From contig NC_064675.1 of the NCBI RefSeq assembly GCF_023278565.1, positions 7,936,001 through 8,000,000 on the forward strand: a stretch of 64,000 nt of DNA. Direction: 5' to 3'. Position numbers and translations under genes: made by a program. Below the pieces are notes generated by a model, which searched no databases, was not told where the DNA came from, and was given only the letters and a program-made list of their open reading frames with translations. Positions 10,722 to 20,849 of this stretch are shown here, piece by piece. The DNA is from Colletotrichum lupini (taxonomy: Eukaryota > Ascomycota > Sordariomycetes > Glomerellales > Glomerellaceae). Each line of letters begins with the position of its first letter. The first letter of the stretch is position 1.

Positions 10722-11014
10722 TATAAGAGTGCACGTCCTCGGCTCACCTACACGGCCTTCTTCCACGACGGATCTTAGCTGTCAGTCAATAAAATTGTCT
10801 TGTCTTAATCCTTCCAACTTGCGCGAAATTCTGCATCCTCAAGTGCAAAGTGCCCGTATCCCACGTCGTTAAGCCAACACACATGTGCGAGTTGGAGAAA
10901 ATTTCCCCCGCATCCAGTCACCTTGGTCACAAATGGGACGGAAAACATAATCCGTAGTCACATTTTTGTTCACATTTCGGTGCTTGTGTAAACACACTGA
11001 CTGCATCTCCAACT

Positions 11015-12871
11015 ATGGCGACCCTTTCGTGCGTAGAAGGGCTAGAACAGCAGTATCCGCCACAACTGGAGCTAGAACTTGTTCACGTAGTACGTATGGT
11101 GAAACGTTGGATTTCATATGTCCTGTCGTTATGAACGCTAATGATTTCGAACCCTCGCAGTTCTTTCGCCACGGTATGTATGACGCTTCGGCCGTCCTCT
11201 AAGCCTCTCGGGCCTGCCCTTGTACTGAATGATGGTCTTCTTCGAACAGGAGAGCGGACGCCAAATGCAACCCGTTTCCAAAACGTGAGTGCTTTTGTAC
11301 ATCTACCGTCATTGAATATATCTCTAATGAAATAACTAGGCGGGTGGTCAAACAGGTAAGACCTCTCGACTTCTGCTGGGCCTTTGTTAGAGAGCGAGTA
11401 TATTCTAAGTCCATAATTTGCTTAGACTGGCCTTTCAACCAAAACGCAACGACCCCGAACGCGCTTTTCTACGGTACTGGACCAAAGCTGATCCCAATCA
11501 ATGATGAGATTGGGAAACCATCACTCCCAGACGGCGGTCGTTCTATTTACTGGTTTGTCTAGTCATTGGTTTATGTCTTCAGGTCACCCAGACTCATAAG
11601 TCAAACAGTGCACATGGCGAGTTGACAGACACAGGACGAATCACTGCGATGAAGCTTGGACGTCAACTTCGCAAGCTATACGTCGAGCAATTGAACTTCA
11701 TGCCTGCGACGCTTGACGACCCCGCCATGATCTGCTTGCGAAGCACGCAGTATCAGCGAACCTTCTCCACTATGCAGCATGTTTTTCGCGGGCTTTATCC
11801 GTCACAGTTCATCAACGGACACGAGGAAGATATCAAGGTCTTCGTGGCAGATCCTCGAGATGAAACACTCCTTCCCCCGGAGGATTTCGACGAACGCTTT
11901 GCCGAATTACTTCAAGAATTCACCAGGCGAGCTGCCATAAAGTGTGAGTCGTTCGCACCATTTCTATCTACACTGTGAGCTCCAATGTTGGCAACGTGAT
12001 GCTGACGCTCTCATGACTTTGACGGAGAAGGGAACTCTTCTCCAGAGATGCAATTTATAAACAGACAGATAGGACGCTGGATGCCAAATGGCATTCCTGT
12101 CGCCGTAGACTCCAAGCCTCTGAAGCTACATGGGGTTCTGGACACGATATCGGCGGTCTCAGCGACACCCAGACCCGGGGATTACCTCCCTGCGGGATTC
12201 CTCGACCCCAAAATGCGAGTCATCATGGAGAAGATCTGCGCAGAAGAGGAATTCGCTGGATACGTCTACAGCGAAGAGTTCCGTAGCCTCGGGGTCGGAA
12301 GGATACTGGGGGAGATCATCCAACGCATGTCATCCGTGGCGAACCAGGTGGACCAGGTATCTGACAGAACCAAAGCCCCACGCATGTTGCTTTTTGCGTG
12401 CCACGATTCCACGATTGCCGGTATGTTGGGTTCGTTGGGCGCGATGAAGGACCCGGACTGGTTTTGGCCACCGTACACCGCTCATATCACAATGGAGCTT
12501 TTTCGTCGTGTTGGAGAAAATGCTGCACAATGCGAAGCGAGCATTTTGAACGGCTGCACCTGGTATGTCCGCCTGAAGTACCAAAGTCAGACCGTAACCT
12601 TGCCATGTGGCTCCGGAGAGGGTAACCATTTCCCCGAATACCAAGATATTCGCACGCTTGTAAGTGTAACCACGACCACGAACTGAATAGCTTGATATTT
12701 GGTAAGATTTCGAGCACTCGGAATTATTATCAGTCAACAGCCGTATTCGATAATTGCTTACTTGTTTGCTTTATAAAGGCGGCTTTCAAAGATGTGATCG
12801 AAAGTTTTGCACCAAGTGGCTCTTCGTCTGTCAGGAACACGGAGGCTTCCAGGAAACATTCGCGGATCTAG
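11015..12871 (+). CDS. Histidine acid phosphatase (ACP6/lysophosphatidate-phosphatase-like), eight exons, 440 aa
   Basis: A branch-2 histidine phosphatase that removes phosphate through a phospho-histidine intermediate. Exons are 11015-11089, 11161-11173, 11250-11284, 11340-11355, 11426-11552, 11609-11943, 12031-12659 and 12779-12871, all phase-consistent, giving 440 residues. The active-site motif FFRHGERTP (residues 26-34, catalytic His29) is assembled from a 13-nt microexon and the next exon. Further family marks are HGELTDTGR, LRSTQYQRTFST, VAVDSKPLKLHGVLDT at 224-239, and the second catalytic motif CHDSTIAG with His325-Asp326. No signal peptide is evident, so an intracellular role on a sugar phosphate or lipid phosphate is more likely than secretion. 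Human ACP6 is the best-known relative. Substrate unknown. The two microexons (13 and 16 nt) are the least certain part of the model. Confidence 0.85.
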
Positions 12872-13077
12872 TATTATACAGGACACCAGAGATGACTTCC
12901 GATGTTCCCTCGTTTTCACGTATGATAACATAGTTACATGAACGTAGCTAGCGACTTACAGAGAAACGCGTCACACATATTTCAAGTTCCCTCCCATCAT
13001 TCCCAATCATTGCAAGACACCTCATGATGAGCACAGACATAACTGATCTGGGACCGTACATGCGCACGTAAATACAG

Positions 13078-13909
13078 TCAAGAGATTCTTTCCTCGCCAG
13101 TGTGTGGGACTTCCCTGATGACACGGGCCGGGTTACCGGCAACGGCGACGAAGTCCGGAACGTCTTTTGTGACGACGCTGCCCGCCCCGACAGTGACGCC
13201 TCTACCGATGGTCACGCCGGGGAGGACGATACAGTTGCCACCAAACCAACAGTCGGAGCCAATCTTGATAGGCTTCCCATACTCGGGGCCCCTAGTGCCG
13301 TTCCGCAGGACGGGATCCAGGGGGTGTGCAGCGCTGTAGAAGGAACAGTTGGGACCGATGAGCGTACGGTCACCGACCTCGATTGTGCACGTGTCAATCC
13401 ACACACTGTTGAAGTTGATGTAGACGTTCTTGCCCAACCTAGGTAAGGAGGCAAGTTTGATGATCAGTTTCTGTCTACAAGTCGTCAGGGTTGGGGCGGG
13501 TTAGCTACTGGACTCACTTGACGTTGTAACCATAATCCATCCTCACAGGCCCATCGACCCAGGGCTCATCCGCCAGGTTCTTCTCCTCTTCCTCCGCGCT
13601 CGTGGCTGGGGCCGGGAGGGGGCGAACATCTCGGACTATGCTGGGGTCAAGCAGAGTCAGCGATGATCCTGGGTACATGTACTACTAAGCGCTGGTGCTG
13701 GAGAAGGGAGGGCGGGAGGGTGCGCCAAATTACTCCTTCACCATCGGTACCAGCTCTCTTCGAGAAACATGGCCGGCACGGTTGAACTTTTCGCAAGCGG
13801 CGGAGCAACGTTGTCGGTCGGCAATGAGGTCAGGTGTAAAAGCATAATACAGCTCCCCAGCGGCCATGCGGGCCCTGTTCTGCTCGAGGTCGGGCTCGTG
13901 TCTTGCCAT
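13078..13909 (-). CDS. Maltose/NodL-type sugar O-acetyltransferase (left-handed beta-helix), three exons, 219 aa
   Basis: Transfers acetyl from acetyl-CoA to a sugar hydroxyl, as do LacA, Maa and NodL. Exons are 13909-13734, 13640-13518 and 13438-13078, with introns of 93 and 79 nt and consistent phases. The start MARHEPDLEQNRARMAAGELY (13909) matches the usual start of the N-terminal maltose-acetyltransferase helix domain. In-frame ATGs at 13942 and 14002 are less likely. The C-terminal half has hexapeptide repeats (VTIGRGVTVGAGSVVTKDV) and the catalytic-loop His138 in SAAHPLD. The tail AVAGNPARVI is diagnostic. The length (about 200 aa) is typical. In this cluster it could acetylate a free sugar or amino sugar (inference), but such genes are also common general metabolism genes in fungi. 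Confidence 0.9.
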
Positions 13910-14909
13910 GGCGTACAGTGAGGTGTATTCTTCGGATAGCATAGGACTTGTCAAAGAAAGAGTTTCTGATGAGTGCCTCAGAGAGAAGACAAATTGGCCC
14001 ATAGGTATCTGGACTTCACGAAGAGGGGCTTGTCAGAAGTCTGACCGAAAGAAACCAACTCATGTTGCCTCCGAGAAATATCTGTCTAGGATGGATAGCG
14101 GTCAAATCTCGGCTACTCCGCAGGATGAGGTCTCTCCATAAGGCATGCATATGGTCGATGTCGAGGTTTGCAGTGTGCCCATTGAGGCGTGATGGGCCAC
14201 CTACCGCGGGTCATCCTGTTGTCAAAGAGGGGTTTCTTACGTTTCCCCACCCAAAGCTCAAGGCGTAAAAGAAGACGAGGGGAGTGGGGGGAAGAAAATG
14301 CATAAGGTCGAAAGAAAACTATGTAAGTACTACATAGTAAACAAGCAGTGCCACGCAAAAGGGAACTCTATTTCTCGCTCAGGGGTCTTAGATTGTATGT
14401 GAGGGGCATTAGGAGCGGTGTTACTTGAACTCCCCGTAGTCAATGCAGGGATTCACAGTGATTAGTCTCGAGATCGGCATTGGATAAATTGATCTAGAAA
14501 CCAGACTCGTCAAACCTATTCAAAGAAACTTTATCCAAAGCCCATGACCATCATTTTTCAGTTGACAGAAAGTTAAAGCTATCGACCTGACGATATGGGG
14601 TTAACGGTGGCCACGGGAACGGGGTCATGACTAGCCAAAACGTTCAAGAGACACCGCCGGAGTATTCCAAGGTGATGCCAGCGTTCGCAACGGCCTCGGC
14701 ACGGCGGACATGGACATTACGATGCCGTGTGGGGCGATCCCGGTCGTGCCTTGTTAAGCTTTCGGCTCTCGAGCTTCGTATATGGGTCGGCCCCCACGAC
14801 TTCTACCGTCCCGGGGCATCGACCGGCGGAATGTAACCTTGAACGGCTATAAAAGCCTCATGTTCAAGCAAGTGTGCAATGGGACAAACTGATTCAAACT
14901 ATCTGTACA
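13910..14909. promoter_or_regulatory. 1 kb divergent intergenic region, acetyltransferase / MFS transporter
   Basis: Normal-composition DNA between divergent genes. Small open frames on both strands (for example 14113-14358 minus and 14627-14836 plus) show no motifs and are not called. A clear TATA element lies before the transporter, listed separately. No obvious inverted repeat operator was recognised. Confidence 0.45.
14848..14855 (+). promoter_or_regulatory. TATA box of the MFS transporter gene
   Basis: TATAAAAG lies 55 bp upstream of the chosen ATG at 14910, in an otherwise mixed-composition stretch. The distance suits a fungal TATA box with a very short 5' leader, or initiation at the next ATG. 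Confidence 0.55.
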
Positions 14910-16589
14910 ATGGAAAGCCAACAAAATCCCTCATTTCATGACCCAGCTGCTGGAGCCGTAGAAAAAGCGACGAATTCCCCGACTCCAACGCAGGAGGTAA
15001 CCCCGGTCCCGTCTTCGGACAATGCGTTCCCACCCATCCGCGAAGCATGGAATCGCCCCGGACCCAATGCCTTCAGAGTGGCCAGCTGTTTCTGGAGCCT
15101 CTTGAATCTGGGTGCCTTTGATTCTGCCTATGGAGTACGTCCACCTCATCCTCTAAACCCCCGGTGGTGTGCATGCTTCCGCTGCCCCGTTGTACGAAGT
15201 TTACTATAATGGTTGCGTTTCCCTCAACTGACTCGCTCTTCACAAAATAGGCAATCCTTCCCCACGTGAGTCAGCATCAAGTAATCTGTGACTTTTTGTC
15301 TGCGTGTGGTGCGGGACGACCCTCGGCTAAACTACCCGGCCGTGATCTAGCTCCAGAAAGCTTACAACGTCAACTACATCACCGTGTCCCTGATGTTCCT
15401 TTCCCCTCTGGTAGGATATGTCGCCTCGGGAGTTCTCAACACCAGAATCCACAACGCTATCGGCCAGCGTGGCTTGGCCGTCCTCTGCGGCGGGGCCCAC
15501 GTCCTATCTGCCGTGATCAGTATACTGCACCCGCCGTTTCCTGTGCTTGTGGCCTCATTCATGCTTGGCGGCCTAGGCAACGGGCTCGCCGATGCCGCGT
15601 GGAATGCCTGGGTTGGGAATCTGGAACGTCCGAATGAGCTGCTCGGTTTCTTGCATGCTGCTTACGGCGTCGGAGGTATCTTCAGCCCCCTGATTGCCAC
15701 GGCCATGATCGCTCGAGCATCCATGCCGTGGTACACTTTCTATTACGCTGTAGTGAGTGGCTCCTTTGTTGTCTCTGCTAAGCCTCTTTGGTTTAATCGA
15801 CTGACTCGGTACGCAAGTTGGGAATATCGCTCATCGAACTTATTGCTTTGACTTCGGCGTTCTGGAACCATACTGGGCGCCGCTACCGAGACGAAATGGC
15901 TTCCTTGGAAGGATCGGACGGCAACATTGTGAGCATGCGCAAGACCCTGACTACCCTCCCCGAAGCTCGTATTGCCTGGCTATCGGCGTTATTCGTGCTT
16001 ATCTACATCGGCGTCGAGGTGTCCGTGGGTGGTTGGATCGTAGAGTTCATGCTGCACGTCCGTAAAGGCTCCGCTTTTGCCAGCGGCATGTGTGCCACCG
16101 GCTACTGGCTCGGCATGACCGTTGGTCGGATCGTGTTGCCCTTCGTGACGAACCTCATCGGTCCCAAGATCGGCGTATCTGTAAGTCAATTCCCCGACCT
16201 TCTGTCGTCCACGCGTCCGACTTACCCATGTGCTCTTCCTCAAGGTTTATCTCGCTCTCGCCATAGCTGCGGAGCTGATTTTTTGGCTGGTACCCAACTT
16301 CTACGCTTCCGCCATCGCAGTCGCTTTCCAGGGCATGTTCATCGGGCCCATGTTCCCACACGCGATCTCAGTCGTCACCAGTCTACTGCCCGCTTCTCTA
16401 CATGTCATGGTCATTGGATTCATTGCGGCCTTGGGTGGTTGCGGGGCGTCACTATTACCATTTGCGGTGGGCATACTAGCACAGCGGTTCGGCGTGGTAG
16501 CTTTGCAGCCATTCGTTCTCGCATGCCTGTGTCTCTCACTGATTGTCTGGCTTCTCATACCCCACAAAAAGGACAAGAATGTACAGTAG
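14910..16589 (+). CDS. MFS transporter (Bsc6/fucose-permease-like), five exons, 449 aa
   Basis: A major facilitator superfamily membrane transporter of the group often annotated as Bsc6 or FucP-like, expected at the plasma membrane and moving a sugar or related solute. Exons are 14910-15134, 15251-15265, 15351-15752, 15818-16180 and 16245-16589, with phase-0 introns of 116, 85, 65 and 64 nt, giving 449 residues. An N-terminal hydrophilic tail of about 55 residues is followed by multiple hydrophobic helices (about twelve expected). Signatures include LSPLVGYVASG, the loop GLADAAWNAWVGNL, HAAYGVGGIFSPLIAT and the second-half start GVEVSVGGWIVEF. Exon 2 is a 15-nt microexon coding AILPH. That peptide restores the conserved loop between helix 1 and the segment LQKAYNVNYITVSL. 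The stop is 27 bp from the stop of the converging decarboxylase gene. Substrate unknown; export or uptake of the cluster's sugar is inference. Confidence 0.88.
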
Positions 16590-16616
16590 TGCCAGTCACA
16601 AGCTGGAGACGCTTTT

Positions 16617-17794
16617 TCAGATCTTTGCCTTAGGCGTATCGAACTCTTGCAGTGTCATGAACCAGTCAACAGTCTTCTCAAGCCCTTCTCTCAGTCCCAC
16701 TTTGGCCTCGTGACCGAGCTCACGTCTGGCCTTGCTTGCGTCTGGAACTCTCCGGTAGGGGTCGTCGTCCGGCTTAGGTCCGAAAATGACTCGAACCTGC
16801 GGGCGCCCCGTCTTCTCGGCAACGATTTCGTTGATCATGACAGCAATCTTTCCGATGGTGGTCTCCTCTTCGCGTCCGATGTTGACAGGGTCCAGAACTC
16901 CACTCTCCATCAGCTTGTAGAGACCCATCACGCAATCTCCTGCGTATTGGAAGCACCGACTGGCGGTCCCGTCACCGGTGATTATGATGTCTTCCTGCTT
17001 GAGGGCAGCAGCTATGAAGTTCGAGACCACGCGGCCGTCGTCGGCTCTGATTCCCGGGCCAAATGCGTTGAAAATACGTCCAATCCTGATGTCGACCTTG
17101 CTCTCTAAGCGGTAGGCATAGGCAAGCGCTTCTGCCACACGCTTACCCTCGTCATAGCAAGATCGTCCACCAAAGGAGTTGACGTTACCCCAGTAGCTCT
17201 CGGGCTGAGGGCAGACGAGCGGGTCACCATAGACCTCTGCAGTGCGCGTCAGTCATTTCTACGTAGGTTGACGAATTTGCTTTGGGGCTGGGTTATAAAT
17301 CCGATGCGGGAATACCTGAAGTACTGGCAAGCAGGACACGAGCGCCACTCTTAGAAGCCAAGTCGAGAACGTTCTTCGTTCCCTTGTAGCATGTCTCTAG
17401 AATTCCCAGAGGCGCCTGCGGGAACCTCTTCGGACTAGCAGGGCACGCAAGATTGTAGATACGATCTGCCTTCTCCAGGCTCTTGGGGAAGGGCTTGGTG
17501 ACATCATGGCTGTGACATTGTATGGTCAGGGCCTGTCCCTTAGAATCCGAATGAGAATGACATCGTACGTACCGAAGGAAGGCGTAGTTGGCATGATTTT
17601 GGAACCTGGTCACGTTTCCGTTCGATCCAGTCCAGAGCGAGTCGATGGCAATAACTTTGTGACCCTCTTCCAGCAACAAGGCTACGAGATGAGATCCCAG
17701 AAATCCAGCACCCTGAGAAAGAGGTCAGTACAGTCATGTAGCTAGAGGCTTTCGGGTACCATCTACGTACACCAGTGACGACAGCGGTATGCAT
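16617..17794 (-). CDS. UXS1: UDP-glucuronate decarboxylase / UDP-xylose synthase, four exons, 325 aa
   Basis: A short-chain dehydrogenase/reductase that oxidises C4 of UDP-glucuronate with NAD+, decarboxylates it to UDP-4-keto-pentose and normally re-reduces this to UDP-xylose. Exons are 17794-17771 (24 nt, MHTAVVTG), 17712-17573, 17509-17316 and 17236-16617. Introns are 58, 63 and 79 nt, all phases agree, and the product has 325 residues. Key features: Rossmann GGAGFLG at 8-14 (interrupted by intron 1), ACPASP, the LLASTSEVYGDP segment (catalytic Ser/Thr and Glu120), and SCYDEGKR with Tyr147 and Lys151. ARIFN-like GRIFNAFGP and DGRVVSNFI complete the pattern. These distinguish UXS from dTDP-glucose 4,6-dehydratase. 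It lacks the membrane anchor of animal Golgi UXS, so it is probably cytosolic like bacterial and fungal forms. Divergent from the UDP-glucose dehydrogenase gene that supplies its substrate. Confidence 0.93.
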
Positions 17795-18339
17795 GTTGAC
17801 GGTTGTTATGATAACTTGTAAGTACAATCTTGCCAAAAGCCTTGCTCGCGATTTACGCACGGAAATATTAGGAGACTTGTCCGCTTTTAAAATGGTGAAC
17901 CTATCTTGTCTTAATCTGAATGATCGTGTATTGTGTTGCCTCGGCCTCCATGTTCCCGCTGCAAAATCGTATGCCACCGGCTGACCCGCACCATTTCAAT
18001 GTACGATTAAAGTCTCGCTATCCAACAGCCTCTATCTAAAGAGAGTTTACAAGGTTACAAATCCTGGAACAGTAACGTTGATGCGCAACCTTACACCCCA
18101 CGGCTGCAATGCAGGCTCAGACCCAATTCTTGAGGACATCACCTGCGGATTCACCGCCTTCGATACCTGCAAACGAGTCAGTGGTTGCTTAAAAATATCA
18201 ACAGGCATCTCAAAGCGACATGAAGTCTTAAATCTGGACCCCGATCAATCATAGGATGCCATAGCCTGTTCTCAAGCTGTAGAAGACTTTCAAGGACAAC
18301 ATATACCTATTCTTCACTGTTTAACTTCTTCATCACAAG
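17795..18339. promoter_or_regulatory. Shared divergent promoter region, decarboxylase / UDP-glucose dehydrogenase
   Basis: 545 bp separate the start codons of two enzymes that act in consecutive steps. Head-to-head pairing suggests co-expression from a bidirectional promoter, a common arrangement in fungal pathway clusters. Pyrimidine-rich CTTCTTCATCACA sits just before the dehydrogenase ATG. No zinc-cluster factor site could be assigned with confidence. Confidence 0.5.
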
Positions 18340-19979
18340 ATGAGCTCTTTGAGAAACAAGAAAGTCATTGCTTGTGTTGGGGCCGGTTATGTGGTAAGTC
18401 CGCACATCCGATTACACACAAGTCTGGTGATGGTCTGCTGAATACGTCTATTACATAGGGAGGCCCAACTAGTGCCGTTTTAGCACTACAAGTCCCGGAC
18501 ATTGAGGTTCATGTCCTAGACAAGAGTGCTGAACGGGTTGAAGCATGGAAGTCTGATCTTTTACCCATCAGTGAGCCTGGACTATTCGATGTAGTTCGAA
18601 CAATCCGGAGACGACCCAACCCTAACCTCTTCTTCTCCACCAACATTGACGCTTTGATACCTAAAGCCGACATCATCTTCATCGCCGTTGAAACGCCTTC
18701 TCAGTCGGGAAGCAACGGGGGTGCCGGAGTAGCCCCTGACCTAAGAAATTTCAGAGCTGCAGTCCAACAAATAGGATCTTTGATCCGAAAAGACGCCATC
18801 ATCGTCAACAAAAGCACTCTTCCTTGTGGAGCGGCCGAAAAGACGGCTCGATTGCTTCACTCACGAGTACGCCCTGGAGTCAGATGCCAGGTTCTCTCCA
18901 ACCCAGAATTCCTGGCAGAGGGCACTGCAGTGGAAAATCTGCTTCGCCCGGACCGTGTCTTGATAGGCTCCTTTTCTTCAAATGACGGACTAGCTGCCGC
19001 TACCGCGCTGGGTGACATATACGCTCGGTGGGTGCCGCGAGAGCGCATCGTCACCATGAGCACCCGCTCCAGCGAACTGTCCAAGCTGGCCGCCAACATG
19101 TTCCTGTCCCAGCGCATCAGCAGCATCAACGCTCTGAGCGTCATATGCGACAATACGGGAGCCGACGTCACCGAGGTCGCGCGCGCTTGCGGCCTGGACT
19201 CGCGGATCGGCCCCAATATGATTCGCGCGTCGGTAGGCTTCGGCGGGAGCTGCTTCAAGAAAGACGTCCTCCATCTTGCGCGTATCGCCGAGGACCTCGC
19301 TCTCAACGAGGTGGCGTCGTATTTTAGCAGCATTATTTCCTTGAACAGCTATCAGACGGAACGGTACGCTAAACGCGTGCTTGAGCACTGTTCCAACGGC
19401 AAAGCGCCCAAGACCGTGGCGGTACTTGGTTTCGCTTTCAAGCCTAACACGGGCGACACTCGCGAGTCTCCCGCTATCTCTTTCATCCGATTTCTACTTT
19501 TGAACGGCGTTTCCGTCCGAGTATTCGATCCTTTAGTCGATGAGGTTAGTATCATTGGGGCTATACGGACGTGTTTGCAGGGCCTGGCCTTCATTACTGA
19601 TTCTCACCTGACCGCGAGCAAGGACGTGTATTCAGCATGTGATGGCGCCAATGCAGTGGCGATACTGAACCCCTGGGCGGCTTTGCAACATCAGGGAAAG
19701 CAGAAAAACCCAGGTCAGTGATACAGGGTCAATACCGCAGTCCGGCCGAACTTCGCTAACCTTTTGACAGAAAACCAAACCTCTGAGAGGGTACAATGGG
19801 ATGAAATCGCCCGGTCGATGAATGACCCTAAGCTTCTGTTTGATGGCCACAACTTCCTTAATACACAGGTGGCATCACTCGGTTTCCGACTCGAAGGCGT
19901 TGGTCGAGGTTCACAAGCACGTTTAGTAGATACTCGGCAACAGGTCAAGCATGATCTTACGCCCCGGGCACTGTTGTAG
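18340..19979 (+). CDS. UGD1: UDP-glucose 6-dehydrogenase, three exons, 505 aa
   Basis: Oxidises UDP-glucose twice with NAD+ to UDP-glucuronate in the cytosol, the entry reaction to UDP-pentoses. Exons are 18340-18393, 18459-19713 and 19771-19979, with introns of 65 and 57 nt, consistent phases and 505 residues (the human enzyme has 494). Features: NAD-binding GAGYVGG at 14-20, split by intron 1; VETPS; NKSTLPCGAAE; SNPEFLAEGTAV; KLAANMFLSQRIS; the catalytic thiol Cys283 in GFGGSCFKKDV; GFAFKPNTGDTRESPA; and the C-terminal UDP-binding domain ending with LLFDGHNFL and LGFRLEGVGR. A 36-nt segment at about 19,543-19,578 has intron-like borders but is too short and stays in frame, so I keep it as coding. 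It lies at the right edge of the island, about 460 bp before RIP-mutated DNA begins. Confidence 0.94.
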
Positions 19980-20440
19980 ATTTTCTGGGTGATAGCTCCA
20001 GTTCGAAATACGGCCATTTCCCACTTGACAAGCATCTCTGAACTTTACCTAAAGCTCGCTGCAGCTACTGGACACCACCACCTGAGCACACTCCATGTTC
20101 CTAAAACCCGGCTTAGAAGTGATTATGACAAAAACATAGAAAGTCATTCTATCCCCGATGAGCAAGTAAAACTACAGCACTTGAGTGATCCTGGCTCTGT
20201 AAACGCTGCATCCATATTTTAGTTCATCGCTCGACTACACTTCTACAACTGTACTTGTGACGTTTCACAAACTTCGAGAAAACGATTACCAACGTTATGT
20301 AGACTTGTGTTTGTCTAAAGAGTCAATAGTTAAGGAATGACTACATTGCCGCCAAAATCATTGAAGTATTGTATATTTCGATTTATCAAGTAGGCTAAAT
20401 GGGCTTAGGTTTAGGAAATTTTAAGAATTTCGCATACTTT
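19980..20440. other. Gene-free island edge
   Basis: Normal-composition sequence downstream of the dehydrogenase, holding its 3' untranslated region. An open frame at 19989-20222 has no recognisable motif. From about 20,400 the sequence changes within some 60 bp to AT-rich RIP-type DNA. Confidence 0.5.
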
Positions 20441-20849
20441 TTACTTAAAAAAAGGTATATTTTAAAAAAGCGAGAAATTAATAAAAGTATTACTATATTA
20501 TAACTACTTAGTTATTACTTTTTAATATATATAAATAGATTATTTTTTTTATTTATAAAATATAATATTACTTAACCACCGTGGCTACTAAATATTACTT
20601 TATTACCGTGGCCACTTAATATTACTTTACTACCGTAACTACTTAATATTACTTTACTACTATAGCCGCCTAATATTAATAAAAGAAAGTTTTTTTAAAT
20701 AATTTAATATAAATAAAAATAAGTAAAGAAGTTTACGGAATTCTTTGAGCTATTAAGTAATTACTAAAAAAAATTAAATAAAACTTAAGAAATTCTTTTA
20801 TTTAAAAAGTAATACCTAAAAGATCTTTTATTTAATAAGTAATAACTAA
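20441..20849. repeat. RIP-type AT-rich DNA with a four-copy repeat of about 30 bp
   Basis: Between about 20,577 and 20,680 the unit TACCGTGGCCACTTAATATT plus ACTTTA occurs four times with substitutions, mostly C/T and G/A. A fifth diverged copy lies at about 24,370-24,405, beyond the hairpin minisatellite, so related units occur on both sides of it. Confidence 0.65.

Noticed and set aside
19543..19578. Intron-like segment (GTTAGT ... TTGCAG) in the dehydrogenase gene
   Set aside because: It is only 36 nt, shorter than normal fungal introns, and stays in frame without stops, so it is kept as coding.
20402..20418. Telomere-like GGGCTTAGGTTTAGG
   Set aside because: Only two degenerate units and no run of TTAGGG; not a telomere.
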